64,000 nt of DNA from Rhodopirellula bahusiensis (lineage in GTDB: Bacteria; Planctomycetota; Planctomycetia; Pirellulales; Pirellulaceae), in assembly GCF_002727185.1 (NCBI RefSeq), contig NZ_NIZW01000003.1, forward strand, positions 62,001 through 126,000. Direction: 5' to 3'. A program made the position numbers and the translations under genes. Each line of letters opens with the position of its first letter. Within the stretch, counting starts at the first letter, position 1. Below, in pieces: positions 53,957 through 63,033 of the stretch. The notes below the pieces were generated by a model. That model was given only the letters and a program-made list of their open reading frames with translations, ran no database searches and was not told the origin of the DNA.

Positions 53957-54649
53957 ATGTCGAACGTTCGTCGCCAGTTTGGATTCTTTGATCCGAAGCA
54001 GGAGTACTCCGTCACATACGGTGTTCTTCCCCATTGGGAACAGCCGGGGGCGACGTACTTCATCACCTACCGCACTCGCGATTCGATCCCGCAAGCCGTG
54101 TTCGATTTGTGGCAGCGACAGCGAGCCGATGCGCTCCGGCGGCTTGGGATTGATCCAAACGCTTCCGATTGGACTGCGGCATTCGGTCGTTTGGACTGGG
54201 GAGTCCGACGCCAGTTCGCTCGACAATTCGCAACGATCCTGGAAGCCAGTCTCGATGAATTGCACGGGGCGTGCCCGCTGCGAGACCCAAACGTTTCCAA
54301 CGTCGTCGCCGAGAACCTCCTGCGTTTCGATGGACCGCGATACAGCCTGGGTGGCTTCGTTGTGATGCCGAATCATGTTCACGTTTTGGTGTGCTTTGAT
54401 CGCAACGTGACATTGAAGGACCAGTGTCGAAATTGGAAACACTACCAGTCGCTACGGATCAACGAGTTGCTCGGGCACAAAGGCCGGTTGTGGCAACCTG
54501 AAAGCTTCGATCATCTCGTGCGGGACGGGGACCACTTCCAGAAATTCCGTAAGTACATTCAGAACAACTCTGTGAAAGCCGGGCTGAAAGAAAGCGAGTT
54601 CAGGCTGTATCTCCCAGACCTCCAAGACGCCCACTTCGTAACCGACTGA
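53957..54649 (+). CDS. REP-associated tyrosine transposase (RAYT)
   Basis: 230 residues. HUH/Y1 single-strand transposase family: metal-binding HUH-type motif VVMPNHVHVLV (His140, His142) and nucleophile Tyr in KFRKYIQNNSVKAGL (Tyr200), both intact. N-terminal GATYFITYRTRDS is typical. Such enzymes bind and cut REP hairpins. The gene lies inside an array of such hairpins (three upstream/downstream pairs plus one solo unit), and its stop codon (54647-54649) lies within the stem of the solo REP that follows. This single-gene arrangement fits a domesticated, non-IS transposase that spreads REPs. Confidence 0.95.
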   Translation: MSNVRRQFGFFDPKQEYSVTYGVLPHWEQPGATYFITYRTRDSIPQAVFDLWQRQRADALRRLGIDPNASDWTAAFGRLDWGVRRQFARQFATILEASLDELHGACPLRDPNVSNVVAENLLRFDGPRYSLGGFVVMPNHVHVLVCFDRNVTLKDQCRNWKHYQSLRINELLGHKGRLWQPESFDHLVRDGDHFQKFRKYIQNNSVKAGLKESEFRLYLPDLQDAHFVTD

Positions 54650-54667
54650 GAGGCCTCAGTCGGCTAC
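54638..54667. repeat. Solo REP containing the RAYT stop codon
   Basis: Hairpin 54642-54663 (CCGACTGAG, loop AGGC, CTCAGTCGG) flanked by GTAA and GCTAC. It combines the left foot and right foot of the paired units, as if the spacer between the two hairpins had been deleted. The transposase reading frame ends inside it. Confidence 0.88.
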
Positions 54668-54749
54668 ATGTGGTGGGGACTTGGATTCGTTCGGTTGGGA
54701 ATTCGTCAGCATGCGCTGGCGTGGAACGCGTGCAGTATCGTCCCGAAAC

Positions 54750-54840
54750 GTAACCGACTGAGGCTCTCAGTCGGAAAGCCATCCTCGTTTTCGCGGTTGT
54801 TTTTCAGTGCTCGGCCGACTGAGAGGCCTCAGTCGGCTAC
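54750..54840. repeat. REP pair 3 (hairpins 54754-54774 and 54814-54837)
   Basis: Same pair layout, 91 bases. The first loop is only GCT. The flanks resemble those following the solo REP and pair 4 (TGTGGTG, then GGCTTGGATTCGTTCGG), showing duplication of a larger unit. Confidence 0.88.
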
Positions 54841-54922
54841 ATGTGGTGAGGGCTTGGATTCGTTCGGTGGGAACTTCGTCAGCATGCGCCGGCGTGGAAC
54901 GAGTGCAGTATCGTTCCGAAAC

Positions 54923-54987
54923 GTAACCGACTGAGGCCTCTCAGTCGGTTGGACGTGGATGCTGACCGAGGGGTCTCGGTCAGCTAC
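54923..54987. repeat. REP pair 4 with compensatory stem variant
   Basis: Hairpin 54927-54948 (normal stem, loop GCCT) and hairpin 54961-54984 with altered stem GCTGACCGAG/CTCGGTCAGC. Both arms changed together, keeping full pairing, and the GTAG foot remains. The last hairpin overlaps the stop codon of the rhombosortase-like gene (54984-54986). Confidence 0.85.
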
Positions 54988-55658
54988 TGGAGCTCTGGCT
55001 CGCGGGGGAAGAACATTGTGGCGCTGGCAGCGATCGCTCCGAGGGCGGCGCCGGAGAGGTGGGATTCGACCAGCGGTGTAAAACCTTCGGCGTTGACGAA
55101 GAGGATCTCGCCGGTGGTGAATTCGTAGCCAAGCTTGGCGAGAAGCAAGATTCCGGCGGCGGTCCAGAAACACGTGAACGTGCGGTCTCGGTCGGCGACA
55201 GATTGTCGGATTTGGTTGGCGAGGAACCAAACAAACAATCCCGTGTCGATGCCGCTCAGGCCTCGGTAGGTGGTGACGTCTTGGCACAAGAACAGGATGG
55301 TCGCGGAGATACCAACTGACATCGCAATCAGCGCGATGGGATAGAAACGTGGATTCTGTCGTTCGCAAGCAGCACTCAAGACCGCGAACATCAGCAAGTC
55401 CCAAAACAAATGACCGCCGCCAAAGTGGGTGAGGTGACCGGACAGAAGACGCCACCATTGTCCGGATTCGACGGAGGCAAAGTCCAATTGCAAACCAGCG
55501 GTCAGGCTGGGGAAGGCGAACCCCGCGAGGGCGATGGCTGACACCAGCAGCGTCACAGGGATCCGCCGGAGCCAGCCGCTTCCCAGGCGGCACATCGATT
55601 GGATTGATGTGCCGTTGGTCTTGGGAAGCGTTGCAAGCAGTGATTCGCTGGCACTCAT
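54984..55658 (-). CDS. Rhombosortase-like rhomboid intramembrane protease
   Basis: 224 residues with about six hydrophobic segments. The motif GQWWRLLSGHLTHFGGGHLF (residues 66-85) is typical of the rhombosortase branch. The catalytic Ser is in YRGLSGIDTG (Ser135) and the His in VESHLSGAALG (His200), correctly spaced for a rhomboid dyad. Rhombosortases cleave proteins with a GlyGly-CTERM tail. The ATG overlaps the stop of the upstream VIT/VWA gene by four bases (ATGA), so both are made together; that protein has such a tail and is the likely substrate. Confidence 0.82.
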   Translation of the reverse strand: MSASESLLATLPKTNGTSIQSMCRLGSGWLRRIPVTLLVSAIALAGFAFPSLTAGLQLDFASVESGQWWRLLSGHLTHFGGGHLFWDLLMFAVLSAACERQNPRFYPIALIAMSVGISATILFLCQDVTTYRGLSGIDTGLFVWFLANQIRQSVADRDRTFTCFWTAAGILLLAKLGYEFTTGEILFVNAEGFTPLVESHLSGAALGAIAASATMFFPREPELQ

Positions 55659-57949
55659 CGGACCACATCCTGTTTGTTGCTTCGCGACTTGCGTCGACGC
55701 ATCATTGCGGCGGCCGCACCGCCGAGCGAAACGATCCCGGTGATCGGGCCAATCGGTCCGCCGCCTCCTCCACCGCCGCCCCCGTAGTTGCCGCCGCTCG
55801 ATCGAGGAGCCGACGAGGGGGTGGAGGCGGGCGACGGTGTTGAGACTGTTGCCGGGGCAGCGGCGGCTGGCACAGCGGGTGTGGAGTTCGTGGACGCTTG
55901 GTGTTGAGGTGCAGGTTTCGCCGCGGCGACCGATCGGCCGGCTGATTCCTGCGTCATGCCTTCCGGTGTCATGACTGGAACCGATTCGGTGATCAGTTGT
56001 CCTTGAGGTGCTTCGGAAAGTTCTTTCTCAACGGCGATGAACGACGTGTACTGAGTCATCAGTTGATGCTTCAGTCCCAACTCGGTGATCTCCGCGCGGC
56101 CCGCTGGTGTTTCGGCACCGACGTCACGGTTCCAAATTTGTCGAATTCGTTGGCGAGCCCAAACGGGACCGATCGAGTCGTGCTCGGCTTCTTGTTCAGG
56201 AAGTTCGAGTTCCATTCCCATCTGAACAGGTTGGCCAGACACATTGCCCTTCAGCGTGATTGTGCCACTCGCTGGTGTGTCGTAGCGGCCCAATACGATC
56301 AGCGGTTTGCCCGCGTACAGATCGGGAAGCCGCGAAGGCACTTGGTCTTTGACAACCAATCCTCCCCAGTCGATTTGCAGGTCAGTCATGTAGGGTTGGC
56401 TGGTCAGTTCATGGAACCGGCGAGCGATCTCGGGTGAGTTGTCTTGGTTGGTGACTTGCATCGAAAACCCGCGTCCCAGCTCCGCGGCGCGGCTGATCAG
56501 ATAATCATTCGGTGCGGCTCCGAATGCGACGGGGAACACGCGAGCGTCTTGGAATTCAGGTTGTCGCAGGTAGCGAAGGATCGAGTGGTCGTTGCCGACC
56601 AGTGCGTCGGTCATCAGGACCATGTAGCGTGGGCGGGCTGATTCGTCTGCCTCGCCGCCGAGTGCCAACTTGAGTGCTGGCAACAGGTTGGTTCCGCCGC
56701 TCGCTCGCAAGCTGCGAACGAATTGTTTGGCGGATTGGATGTTGGCGTCCGTCGCTGAGACGGCATCGGGTTGGAACGCGGTTGAACGATTGCTGAACGC
56801 GATGACTCGGAATTCATCGTTGGGGTTCAAGTGATCCAGCACATGATCGGCGAACAAACGCAGTTGGCTGATCGCGGGCCCGTTCATCGATCCGCTGGTG
56901 TCCAGAACCAGGATCACTTCGCGAGGTGTGATCTCGGTTGGCTCGATCGACCACTTGGGTTGCAACGCCAACATCACGTAACCGTCTTCTGCCTCGGATT
57001 CGCGATGGGTCAACGAAGCCAGAGTGCTGTCGTCTCCGGCCAAGCGATATTCGACAATGAAGTCTTTGTCGGCGATCGTGGATTGGTTCTTCAGCGTGAT
57101 AGCCGCGTGGGTTTCCGAGGTTTGCTGAATGTCCAGCTCATGAGTGACCGGCACGATTTGCTGGATCGGCATCGCGGCGTCGATCTTGACGGAGACGAAC
57201 ACGTCGTTGCCGTTTCGCATTCCTTCGGGAAGGGAATCGGGCGTGATCCGCGACGCGTCGGGGACTTGGTCTGTGTCGGCCGCCCAGCCGCGTCCCACGT
57301 TCGGACGAGTCACCGGGGTTCCTGGGATGTAACGGGGACCGACGACCATGGGGAATCGGAAGACGTAGCGATCTTCGTCGATCTCCAGCGGGTGAACGTA
57401 TTCGATGTGAACGGTCACCTCGCTGTTCGCTGGGATGTTGGCGACGGATTGAGAGAACACGTTGGCACGTTCTTGTTCCAACAGGGCAGCTTTGCGGCCT
57501 TCGTTGCGAGCCTGTTCGTATTCTTGCCGGGCTTCTTCTTTGCGTTTGACTTCGCCAACGATCACACGTTCGCCGATTTGAAACGAGTAAGCGTCGACGG
57601 CACAGTCCTCGGGCAGCGGGAACACATACAATGCTTCCAAGCGATCAGGATGTGGATTCTGGAACACCTGAGAAACGCGAACTCGGGCGAGGACTCCGGA
57701 GATCTCCGTTTCCACTCGAGTCTCTTTGAGCGTGAAGCTGGGACTGGGTGCCGGGAGCTTGGTTTTGAGACGCTCCAAATCGTCCTCACCGACTCGCATT
57801 TGGCCCTGGGTGACGGGCATTCCGCCGAGCACGGTGTAGCCGGCCTGTGCGACGGCGGAAAAAACGAAGGCGGAGGCCAGAACGACGATGGGCGTGATCA
57901 AAGGCAATCGCATCGATTGCGTCCGAAGGCCGGGGGATTGAGCGTTCAC
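55655..57949 (-). CDS. Secreted VIT/VWA-domain protein with GlyGly-CTERM-like tail
   Basis: 764 residues from a GTG at 57949 (an ATG at 57913 is also possible). The signal peptide is LPLITPIVVLASAFVFSAVA. A VIT domain follows (about 70-200; VSQVFQNPHPDRLEALYVFP), then a VWA domain with metal site LDTSGSMNGP, as in inter-alpha-trypsin-inhibitor-like and sortase-target proteins. The C-terminus is Pro/Ala/Thr-rich, then a Gly run (GGNYGGGGGGGGG), a short hydrophobic stretch (PITGIVSLGGAAAAMM) and a basic end (RRRKSRS). This is the three-part form of GlyGly-CTERM sorting signals. Coupling to a rhombosortase-like protease makes it that enzyme's probable substrate, released or transferred at the cell surface. 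Confidence 0.85.
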   Translation of the reverse strand: MNAQSPGLRTQSMRLPLITPIVVLASAFVFSAVAQAGYTVLGGMPVTQGQMRVGEDDLERLKTKLPAPSPSFTLKETRVETEISGVLARVRVSQVFQNPHPDRLEALYVFPLPEDCAVDAYSFQIGERVIVGEVKRKEEARQEYEQARNEGRKAALLEQERANVFSQSVANIPANSEVTVHIEYVHPLEIDEDRYVFRFPMVVGPRYIPGTPVTRPNVGRGWAADTDQVPDASRITPDSLPEGMRNGNDVFVSVKIDAAMPIQQIVPVTHELDIQQTSETHAAITLKNQSTIADKDFIVEYRLAGDDSTLASLTHRESEAEDGYVMLALQPKWSIEPTEITPREVILVLDTSGSMNGPAISQLRLFADHVLDHLNPNDEFRVIAFSNRSTAFQPDAVSATDANIQSAKQFVRSLRASGGTNLLPALKLALGGEADESARPRYMVLMTDALVGNDHSILRYLRQPEFQDARVFPVAFGAAPNDYLISRAAELGRGFSMQVTNQDNSPEIARRFHELTSQPYMTDLQIDWGGLVVKDQVPSRLPDLYAGKPLIVLGRYDTPASGTITLKGNVSGQPVQMGMELELPEQEAEHDSIGPVWARQRIRQIWNRDVGAETPAGRAEITELGLKHQLMTQYTSFIAVEKELSEAPQGQLITESVPVMTPEGMTQESAGRSVAAAKPAPQHQASTNSTPAVPAAAAPATVSTPSPASTPSSAPRSSGGNYGGGGGGGGGPIGPITGIVSLGGAAAAMMRRRKSRSNKQDVVR

Positions 57950-58131
57950 GAGACGAGGTGCTCCAGGATTGAGAATCGAAGTGACTCTCTAGGAAGATCC
58001 CGTTGCTGGGGTGGCGGAGCGCGAAATCGTGAAACTTCTCGTTTTCAGTGCTACTGAACGCTCGGAGCGTCTCGCGTCGACTGAGCGGCAGTCATTGCGG
58101 GCCTCGTTTTCTGCGATATCTTTGAGGAATC

Positions 58132-58452
58132 ATGAATGATCCCCAGCCCAATAATCCGTTGCACGGCGTCACGCTGAAAGCGATGGTGGAATACCTGGTC
58201 GACGAGTATGGCTGGGACCGGTTGGGGGAACGAATTCGCATCGACTGTTTCAATTACGACCCGAGCATCAACAGCAGCTTGAAGTTCCTTCGCAAAACGG
58301 ATTGGGCTCGTGCCAAGGTGGAGCGGTTGTACCTGGACTCGATCAGCTACGACGAGCGGAAGGGAAAGCGACCGCCTGAGGCAACAGAGACTCCTGCGAA
58401 ACCGGGCAGCGTTTGGGACCAGGCTCGACGTCGCGATTCGAACGAAGACTGA
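58132..58452 (+). CDS. VF530-family (DUF2132) DNA-binding-like protein
   Basis: 106 residues. The core [40 protein letters not shown] and [20 protein letters not shown] is the VF530 family, small helical proteins suggested to bind DNA; function is not established. An Arg/Glu/Pro-rich C-terminal tail follows. It stands alone, divergent from the VIT/VWA gene, about 180 bases away. The family match is strong; the role is unknown. Confidence 0.9.
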   Translation: MNDPQPNNPLHGVTLKAMVEYLVDEYGWDRLGERIRIDCFNYDPSINSSLKFLRKTDWARAKVERLYLDSISYDERKGKRPPEATETPAKPGSVWDQARRRDSNED

Positions 58453-58498
58453 TTGCTCAGTCCCGAGTGTTGCCCGTTCGCTGCGGAGGATCGATCGT

Positions 58499-59530
58499 TC
58501 AATTTTGGTCGGGTTTTAGTTTTCCCACCTGAACCGCCGCGCCCATGTTGGCGATGCCCGGGCCAAAGTAGGACTTTCCAAATGGCAAGATCATCGGTTC
58601 TTCCCACGGACGGCATGGCACCATGGCAGCGATCTCGTCGAGTCGGTGCAGGATGTCAGTCGGCAAGGGACCTTTGGCGGCGGCCTTGACGCTGGCTTCC
58701 AAATGATCCGCTGTCTTGCAACCGATCGGAATGGTTGAGATCGCCGGGTTCGACAACACGAAGCGAAGACAGATCTCGAACGCGGGCATGGCCGCTTGGT
58801 CGAGAAGTTCGTAGTAAGCGAGCAATTGTTGTTGGCGAGCTTCGGCCAACCAAATTGGTTTCGCAAGGACTTCGGTGTCAGCACGTCGGGTCAAGAAGCC
58901 TTGCCCGTACGCCGACCCCAGAACGATGCCCATGTCATTTTCGACAGCGGTGGGGATCACCGATTCGGCTGCTTCGCGGAACAGCACGTTGTAGTTGAAC
59001 GCGGTCAACACGACGTCGAACCGATTGCTTTTGACCAACGATGTCAACTCGGTGACGGTGGTGCCCGCCAAACCGGTGTAGCGAATCTTCCCAGCGGCTT
59101 TCAGTTCGTCCATCAGGTCCAATGCCGGACCTTCCAATGGTTCGTAGCTGGACCACCAAGGATACTGCTGCGGTCGGTCGGGTTCGTGCACCATCAAAAT
59201 GTCGATGTGATCGCGACCGAGCAGTCGCAGGCTTTCGTCCACCGAATGACGCAGTCCGTTGATGTCCTGAGGATCGAACGGCTGAGGTCGGCCGCCGAGT
59301 TTGGTGGTCACTATCAGCGGCGCATCGATTCCCGCAATCGCCTCGCCCACGGTTGCTTCGCTGTCTGCATAAGCAGGTGCAGTGTCGAGAGCGTTGACAC
59401 CCAGGTCGATCGCTCGTTGCAGGATGCGTTTGGATTCAGCCACACCGCCTGCGAGAGAAGAGGTGTAGAGTCCGCCGATTGAAAGGACGCTGGTTTGAAG
59501 GTCGGTTCGACCGAGTCGTCGAGTTTCCAT
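58499..59530 (-). CDS. Aldo/keto reductase
   Basis: 343 residues, NADPH-dependent sugar/aldehyde oxidoreductase. N-terminus METRRLGRTDLQTSVLSIGG. Catalytic tetrad visible: Asp and Tyr in ALDTAPAYADSEATVG, Lys in VTTKLGGRP, His in ILMVHEPDRP. The C-terminal coenzyme loop (STIPIGCKTADHLEASVKAA) is normal. It resembles D-threo-aldose/L-fucose dehydrogenase-type members, which is only a guess at the substrate. The ATG at 59530 is preferred to in-frame upstream starts because the family begins there. Confidence 0.88.
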   Translation of the reverse strand: METRRLGRTDLQTSVLSIGGLYTSSLAGGVAESKRILQRAIDLGVNALDTAPAYADSEATVGEAIAGIDAPLIVTTKLGGRPQPFDPQDINGLRHSVDESLRLLGRDHIDILMVHEPDRPQQYPWWSSYEPLEGPALDLMDELKAAGKIRYTGLAGTTVTELTSLVKSNRFDVVLTAFNYNVLFREAAESVIPTAVENDMGIVLGSAYGQGFLTRRADTEVLAKPIWLAEARQQQLLAYYELLDQAAMPAFEICLRFVLSNPAISTIPIGCKTADHLEASVKAAAKGPLPTDILHRLDEIAAMVPCRPWEEPMILPFGKSYFGPGIANMGAAVQVGKLKPDQN

Positions 59531-59715
59531 GATTGGATGCGTTGAGAGTTTGTGTTGGACGTTGCCGAATGCTTCCGCATTGGAAGGTTCTGTCGCGATG
59601 GTCAGTGGATGTTGGCAAGTTGTCGTTGACGGAAAGTTTGGGTGTCGGTTGTGCCCCGCAAGCACGAACCGTTTTCACGAAGAATGGATTTCAGTGGAAT
59701 GGATCGCGGGTGAGC

Positions 59716-60828
59716 TCATGATTTTGCGCGGTTGCGGACGAGTCTTGCGATGGCCAGTTCTTCGTTGGTGTCGACCACCAGCGTGCGAACACGTGCGTCC
59801 GGTGCCGAAATGTCGGCTGGGTCGTCGCAGCAGACTTCGTTTTTATCTGCGGACAATGTGATTCCAAAATGCTGGAGCGACTGGCAAACCAGCGAGCGTA
59901 TCTCGGGAGAATGCTGGCCGACTCCGGCGGTGAAGACCAACGCATCCAAGCCGCCCAGGATGGCGATGTAGCTGCCGATCGTCTTGATGATTCGGCGAAT
60001 ATAAATGTCAATCGCCAGCGTCGCGGTTGGATCGCCTGCGCGTCGGCGGTCGAGCACCGTCCGCATGTCTGGGTCGCCGCACAACCCGAGAAGACCGCTT
60101 TTTCGATTCAGCGAATTTCGGACCTCGCTCGGTTCGAGCCCAGCGTGTTCGGTCATGTGCAGCACGATGGCTGGGTCCAAGTCGCCTGATCGCGTTGCCA
60201 TCACCAGACCTTCCAGTGGTGTCATTCCCATCGAGGTGTCGACGGCTCGACCGCCGATTGATGCAGTTGCACTGGCACCGCCTCCGAGATGCAACGAAAT
60301 GATGCGGGACGTCTCGTCACCATCGATGAACTGGATCGCTTTTTCGGTCACGTATTGGTGAGACGTTCCGTGAAAACCGTAACGACGGACGGCGTGTTTC
60401 TGATACCAGTCTTCCGGGACGGCGTAGCGATAGGCAGCCGGCGAAAGGGTTGCGAAGTAGGACGTGTCGAAGACCAGGGCTTGGGGCGTTCCGATGTCGA
60501 CCAAACCTTCCACCACCGAGCGTGCGGCTGGGTTGTGCAAAGGAGCCAGTGTGTCCAGCGTGCGAAGACGTTCCAAGACATCTGGTGTGACGAGTGCGGG
60601 TTCCAGGAACAGGTCACCGCCTTGCACGATCCGGTGGCCGATCACGCAAACGTTGTTCAGCCCGACTTCATCGATGGCGATCTTGGCAGCCACCACGTGA
60701 TTGATAGCGTCTCCGCCGGGTTGTCCGATTCGATCGACCAGCCCTGACTCGCTGACTTGTTCGGTTTTGGCATCGATGAACGCGTATTTCAGCGTCGTGC
60801 TGCCAACATTGAAGACCAGGACATTCAT
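59716..60828 (-). CDS. ackA: Acetate kinase
   Basis: Converts acetyl phosphate and ADP to acetate and ATP. 370 residues, slightly short (about 400 is common). Motifs: NVLVFNVGSTTLKYAF, YGFHGTSHQYV, SLHLGGGASATA, GMTPLEGLVMATRSGDLDP. The usual FDTAFHQTMP reads FDTSYFATLSP here; the catalytic Asp is kept, other positions differ. The start at 60828 overlaps the pta stop by four bases, so the pair is co-translated. Confidence 0.93.
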   Translation of the reverse strand: MNVLVFNVGSTTLKYAFIDAKTEQVSESGLVDRIGQPGGDAINHVVAAKIAIDEVGLNNVCVIGHRIVQGGDLFLEPALVTPDVLERLRTLDTLAPLHNPAARSVVEGLVDIGTPQALVFDTSYFATLSPAAYRYAVPEDWYQKHAVRRYGFHGTSHQYVTEKAIQFIDGDETSRIISLHLGGGASATASIGGRAVDTSMGMTPLEGLVMATRSGDLDPAIVLHMTEHAGLEPSEVRNSLNRKSGLLGLCGDPDMRTVLDRRRAGDPTATLAIDIYIRRIIKTIGSYIAILGGLDALVFTAGVGQHSPEIRSLVCQSLQHFGITLSADKNEVCCDDPADISAPDARVRTLVVDTNEELAIARLVRNRAKS

Positions 60829-62924
60829 GAAGCCACCGTTTGTGCTTGGATAGCCGTGATCGCGACGGTGTTGACGATGTCCGTCACTGTGCATCCCCGC
60901 GACAGATCGTTGACGGGTTTGTTCAACCCTTGCAAGACGGGACCGATTGCGATCGCACCGGCGGATCGTTGGACGGCTTTGTAAAGGTTGTTGCCGGTGT
61001 TCAGGTCAGGGAAGACCAGCACCGTGGCTTGGCCTGCGACCGGGTTGCCGGGCATCTTGGTCGCAGCCACGTCGGGGTCGACGGCGGCGTCGTATTGCAG
61101 GGGGCCCTCGACCAATAAATCAGGCCGTCGTTTGCGAACCATCGCTGTCGCTTCGCGGACTTTTTCGACGTCTTCGCCGTGCCCGCTTTCGCCGGTGGAA
61201 TAGGACAGCATGGCGATCTTCGGATCGATGCCAAACTGGATCGCGGTCTCGGCACTGCTGATTGCGATTTCAGTCAGTTGTTCGGCGGTGGGGTTGGGGA
61301 TCACGGCGCAGTCACCATAAACAAGCACCCCCTTCTTCAAACACATGAGAAACACACTGCTGACGACGTTCACATCGGGGCGTGTTCGAATGAATTCAAA
61401 CGCGGGACGAATCGTGTTGGCGGTGGTGTGAATCGCACCCGAAACCAAACCGCCGGCCAAGCCTCGATGCACCAGCATCGTGCCGAAGTAGGTGACGTCG
61501 ATCATGCGGTCATGAGCGATGTCGGTGGTCACGCCTTTGTGTTTTCGAAGTTGATAGTATTCGCTGGCGAACGAATCTCTGAGTGGACTGGTCGCGGGAT
61601 CGATGATCTCGAGTCCGTCGTTGGGGAGCATGACACCAGCCCGTGCTGCCGCGGCGGCAATCAGATTGGGATCGCCGAGCAGAATCACGTCGGTCACATC
61701 GCGTCGTCGCAACACGTCGACGGCTTGCAGGATCCGCGGTTCCGTCGCTTCGGGCAACACGATTTTGACGTGTTGCTGTCTCGCTCGTTGGATCAGTGAG
61801 TGTTCAAACAGCATCGGTGTGATTCGCGGGACCACGGGAGCCTGCAGTTGCGCGGCGAGCGAGTCTGTGTCGACGTGTCGCTCGAACACTCCAATCGCGG
61901 ATTCAATTTTCCGTGGGGAATGATCACCGATCTCGGCGCGAACCTCGGCGGCTTTGGAGGCGACCGTGTAGGTGTCTTCGTTCGCGACCAGGATCGGCAA
62001 CGCGTTGGCGTTTTCGACCAGACGGCGGATAGAAGGAGGCGGCAGGATTCCGCCGGTCAGCACGACGGCCGCCGGCGAAGGGCCATCGGGTTGCGAACAT
62101 GCCAACACGCAGCCGACCAGGATGTCGCTGCGGTCACCGGGTGTCATCACGAGGGCTGCGTTGGAAATTCGTTCCAGAAATCCGGGCAGTTGCATGGCCG
62201 CGACTTTGCGAACCGCGACTTCTCGGTCGAGCGAGGATTCATCGCCGGAGACCAGTTTGGCACCGATGCCGAGCTGAATTTCGCGAACGGTTGGTTGGCG
62301 AAGAAGCGGTTCTTCGGGAAGGAAGTACAGAGGTGCTTTGGAGTCCAATTTGGATGTCTTGATTGCCGCGTTCAATGCGGTCGATTGATCGTCGGGGACT
62401 TGGTTGATAATTGTCGCGATCAGTTGAGCACCTCGGTCGACGAAACTTTCGTTTCCAATCAGCACCGATTGAACGCACTCATCGACCGAGCGATTTCCCA
62501 TCGCGTAAACCGACAGAACACGGGAACCGATGTTCGCGGCGATGTCCGCGTTCAATTCGAATTCGAGTTCGGGTGCCAGGCCTTGGTAACTGGTGCCTTC
62601 AACGACAACAAAGTCGGCTTTCGCTTCGAGTGACTTGAATCGTTGTTGAATGAGCTGGATGAGATTGCTATACCGGTCATCCGCCAGCATTTGCCGGGCT
62701 TGCGCACGCGTGACGCCAAACATCTCATCGGCCGGAGTGACAATCCCGTATCGAGATCGCATCATGCGGATGCTTTGGTCCTCGTCAGGGCCGACACGAA
62801 CGACTGGGCGAAAGAAAGCGACGCGGCCGAATCGCCGAGCGGCCAGTTCCATCATGCCCAAGGCGACCATGCGTTTGCCGGTCGCGTTGCCATTGGTGCC
62901 GATGTAGATACTTCGTTGAATCAC
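60825..62924 (-). CDS. pta: Phosphate acetyltransferase (long form)
   Basis: Converts acetyl-CoA and phosphate to acetyl phosphate. 699 residues, the long three-domain form: N-terminal P-loop/BioD-like domain (SIYIGTNGNATGKRMVALG), a central DRTGG-like regulatory domain (about 210-330; ALVMTPGDRSDILVGCVLAC), and the catalytic domain (about 380-699; VKIVLPEATEPRILQAVDVL, YFGTMLVHRGLAGGLVSGA, VFPDLNTGNNLYKAVQRS). The start is a GTG at 62924. Together with ackA it gives substrate-level ATP during overflow or anoxic growth, or lets acetate be used in reverse. Confidence 0.95.
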   Translation of the reverse strand: MIQRSIYIGTNGNATGKRMVALGMMELAARRFGRVAFFRPVVRVGPDEDQSIRMMRSRYGIVTPADEMFGVTRAQARQMLADDRYSNLIQLIQQRFKSLEAKADFVVVEGTSYQGLAPELEFELNADIAANIGSRVLSVYAMGNRSVDECVQSVLIGNESFVDRGAQLIATIINQVPDDQSTALNAAIKTSKLDSKAPLYFLPEEPLLRQPTVREIQLGIGAKLVSGDESSLDREVAVRKVAAMQLPGFLERISNAALVMTPGDRSDILVGCVLACSQPDGPSPAAVVLTGGILPPPSIRRLVENANALPILVANEDTYTVASKAAEVRAEIGDHSPRKIESAIGVFERHVDTDSLAAQLQAPVVPRITPMLFEHSLIQRARQQHVKIVLPEATEPRILQAVDVLRRRDVTDVILLGDPNLIAAAAARAGVMLPNDGLEIIDPATSPLRDSFASEYYQLRKHKGVTTDIAHDRMIDVTYFGTMLVHRGLAGGLVSGAIHTTANTIRPAFEFIRTRPDVNVVSSVFLMCLKKGVLVYGDCAVIPNPTAEQLTEIAISSAETAIQFGIDPKIAMLSYSTGESGHGEDVEKVREATAMVRKRRPDLLVEGPLQYDAAVDPDVAATKMPGNPVAGQATVLVFPDLNTGNNLYKAVQRSAGAIAIGPVLQGLNKPVNDLSRGCTVTDIVNTVAITAIQAQTVAS

Positions 62925-63033
62925 AGGTCTACCGTGCCGCAGTTTGAGTCGCCCATCCGAATCACGAAGTCGTCAACGTAGACGCCCCCGCAGACCGCGG
63001 CAACTGCGGCAGAAGCGACCTTCGCCGGACAGC
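62925..63033 (-). other. Short gap with coding-like frame
   Basis: On the minus strand a frame of about 37 codons runs through this gap and ends at a TGA that overlaps the pta GTG. Its end (VYVDDFVIRMGDSNCGTVDL) looks protein-like. It could be a remnant, the C-terminus of the nuclease gene after a frameshift, or chance. Confidence 0.3.

Noticed and set aside
53653..54987. CRISPR array
   Set aside because: Repeats are palindromic hairpins in inverted pairs around a RAYT gene with irregular spacing; there are no uniform direct repeats, unique spacers or cas genes.
56831..58057. Long plus-strand open frame of 408 codons over the VIT/VWA gene
   Set aside because: Antisense shadow with Asp/His/Val-rich composition and no motif; the minus-strand gene is clearly real.
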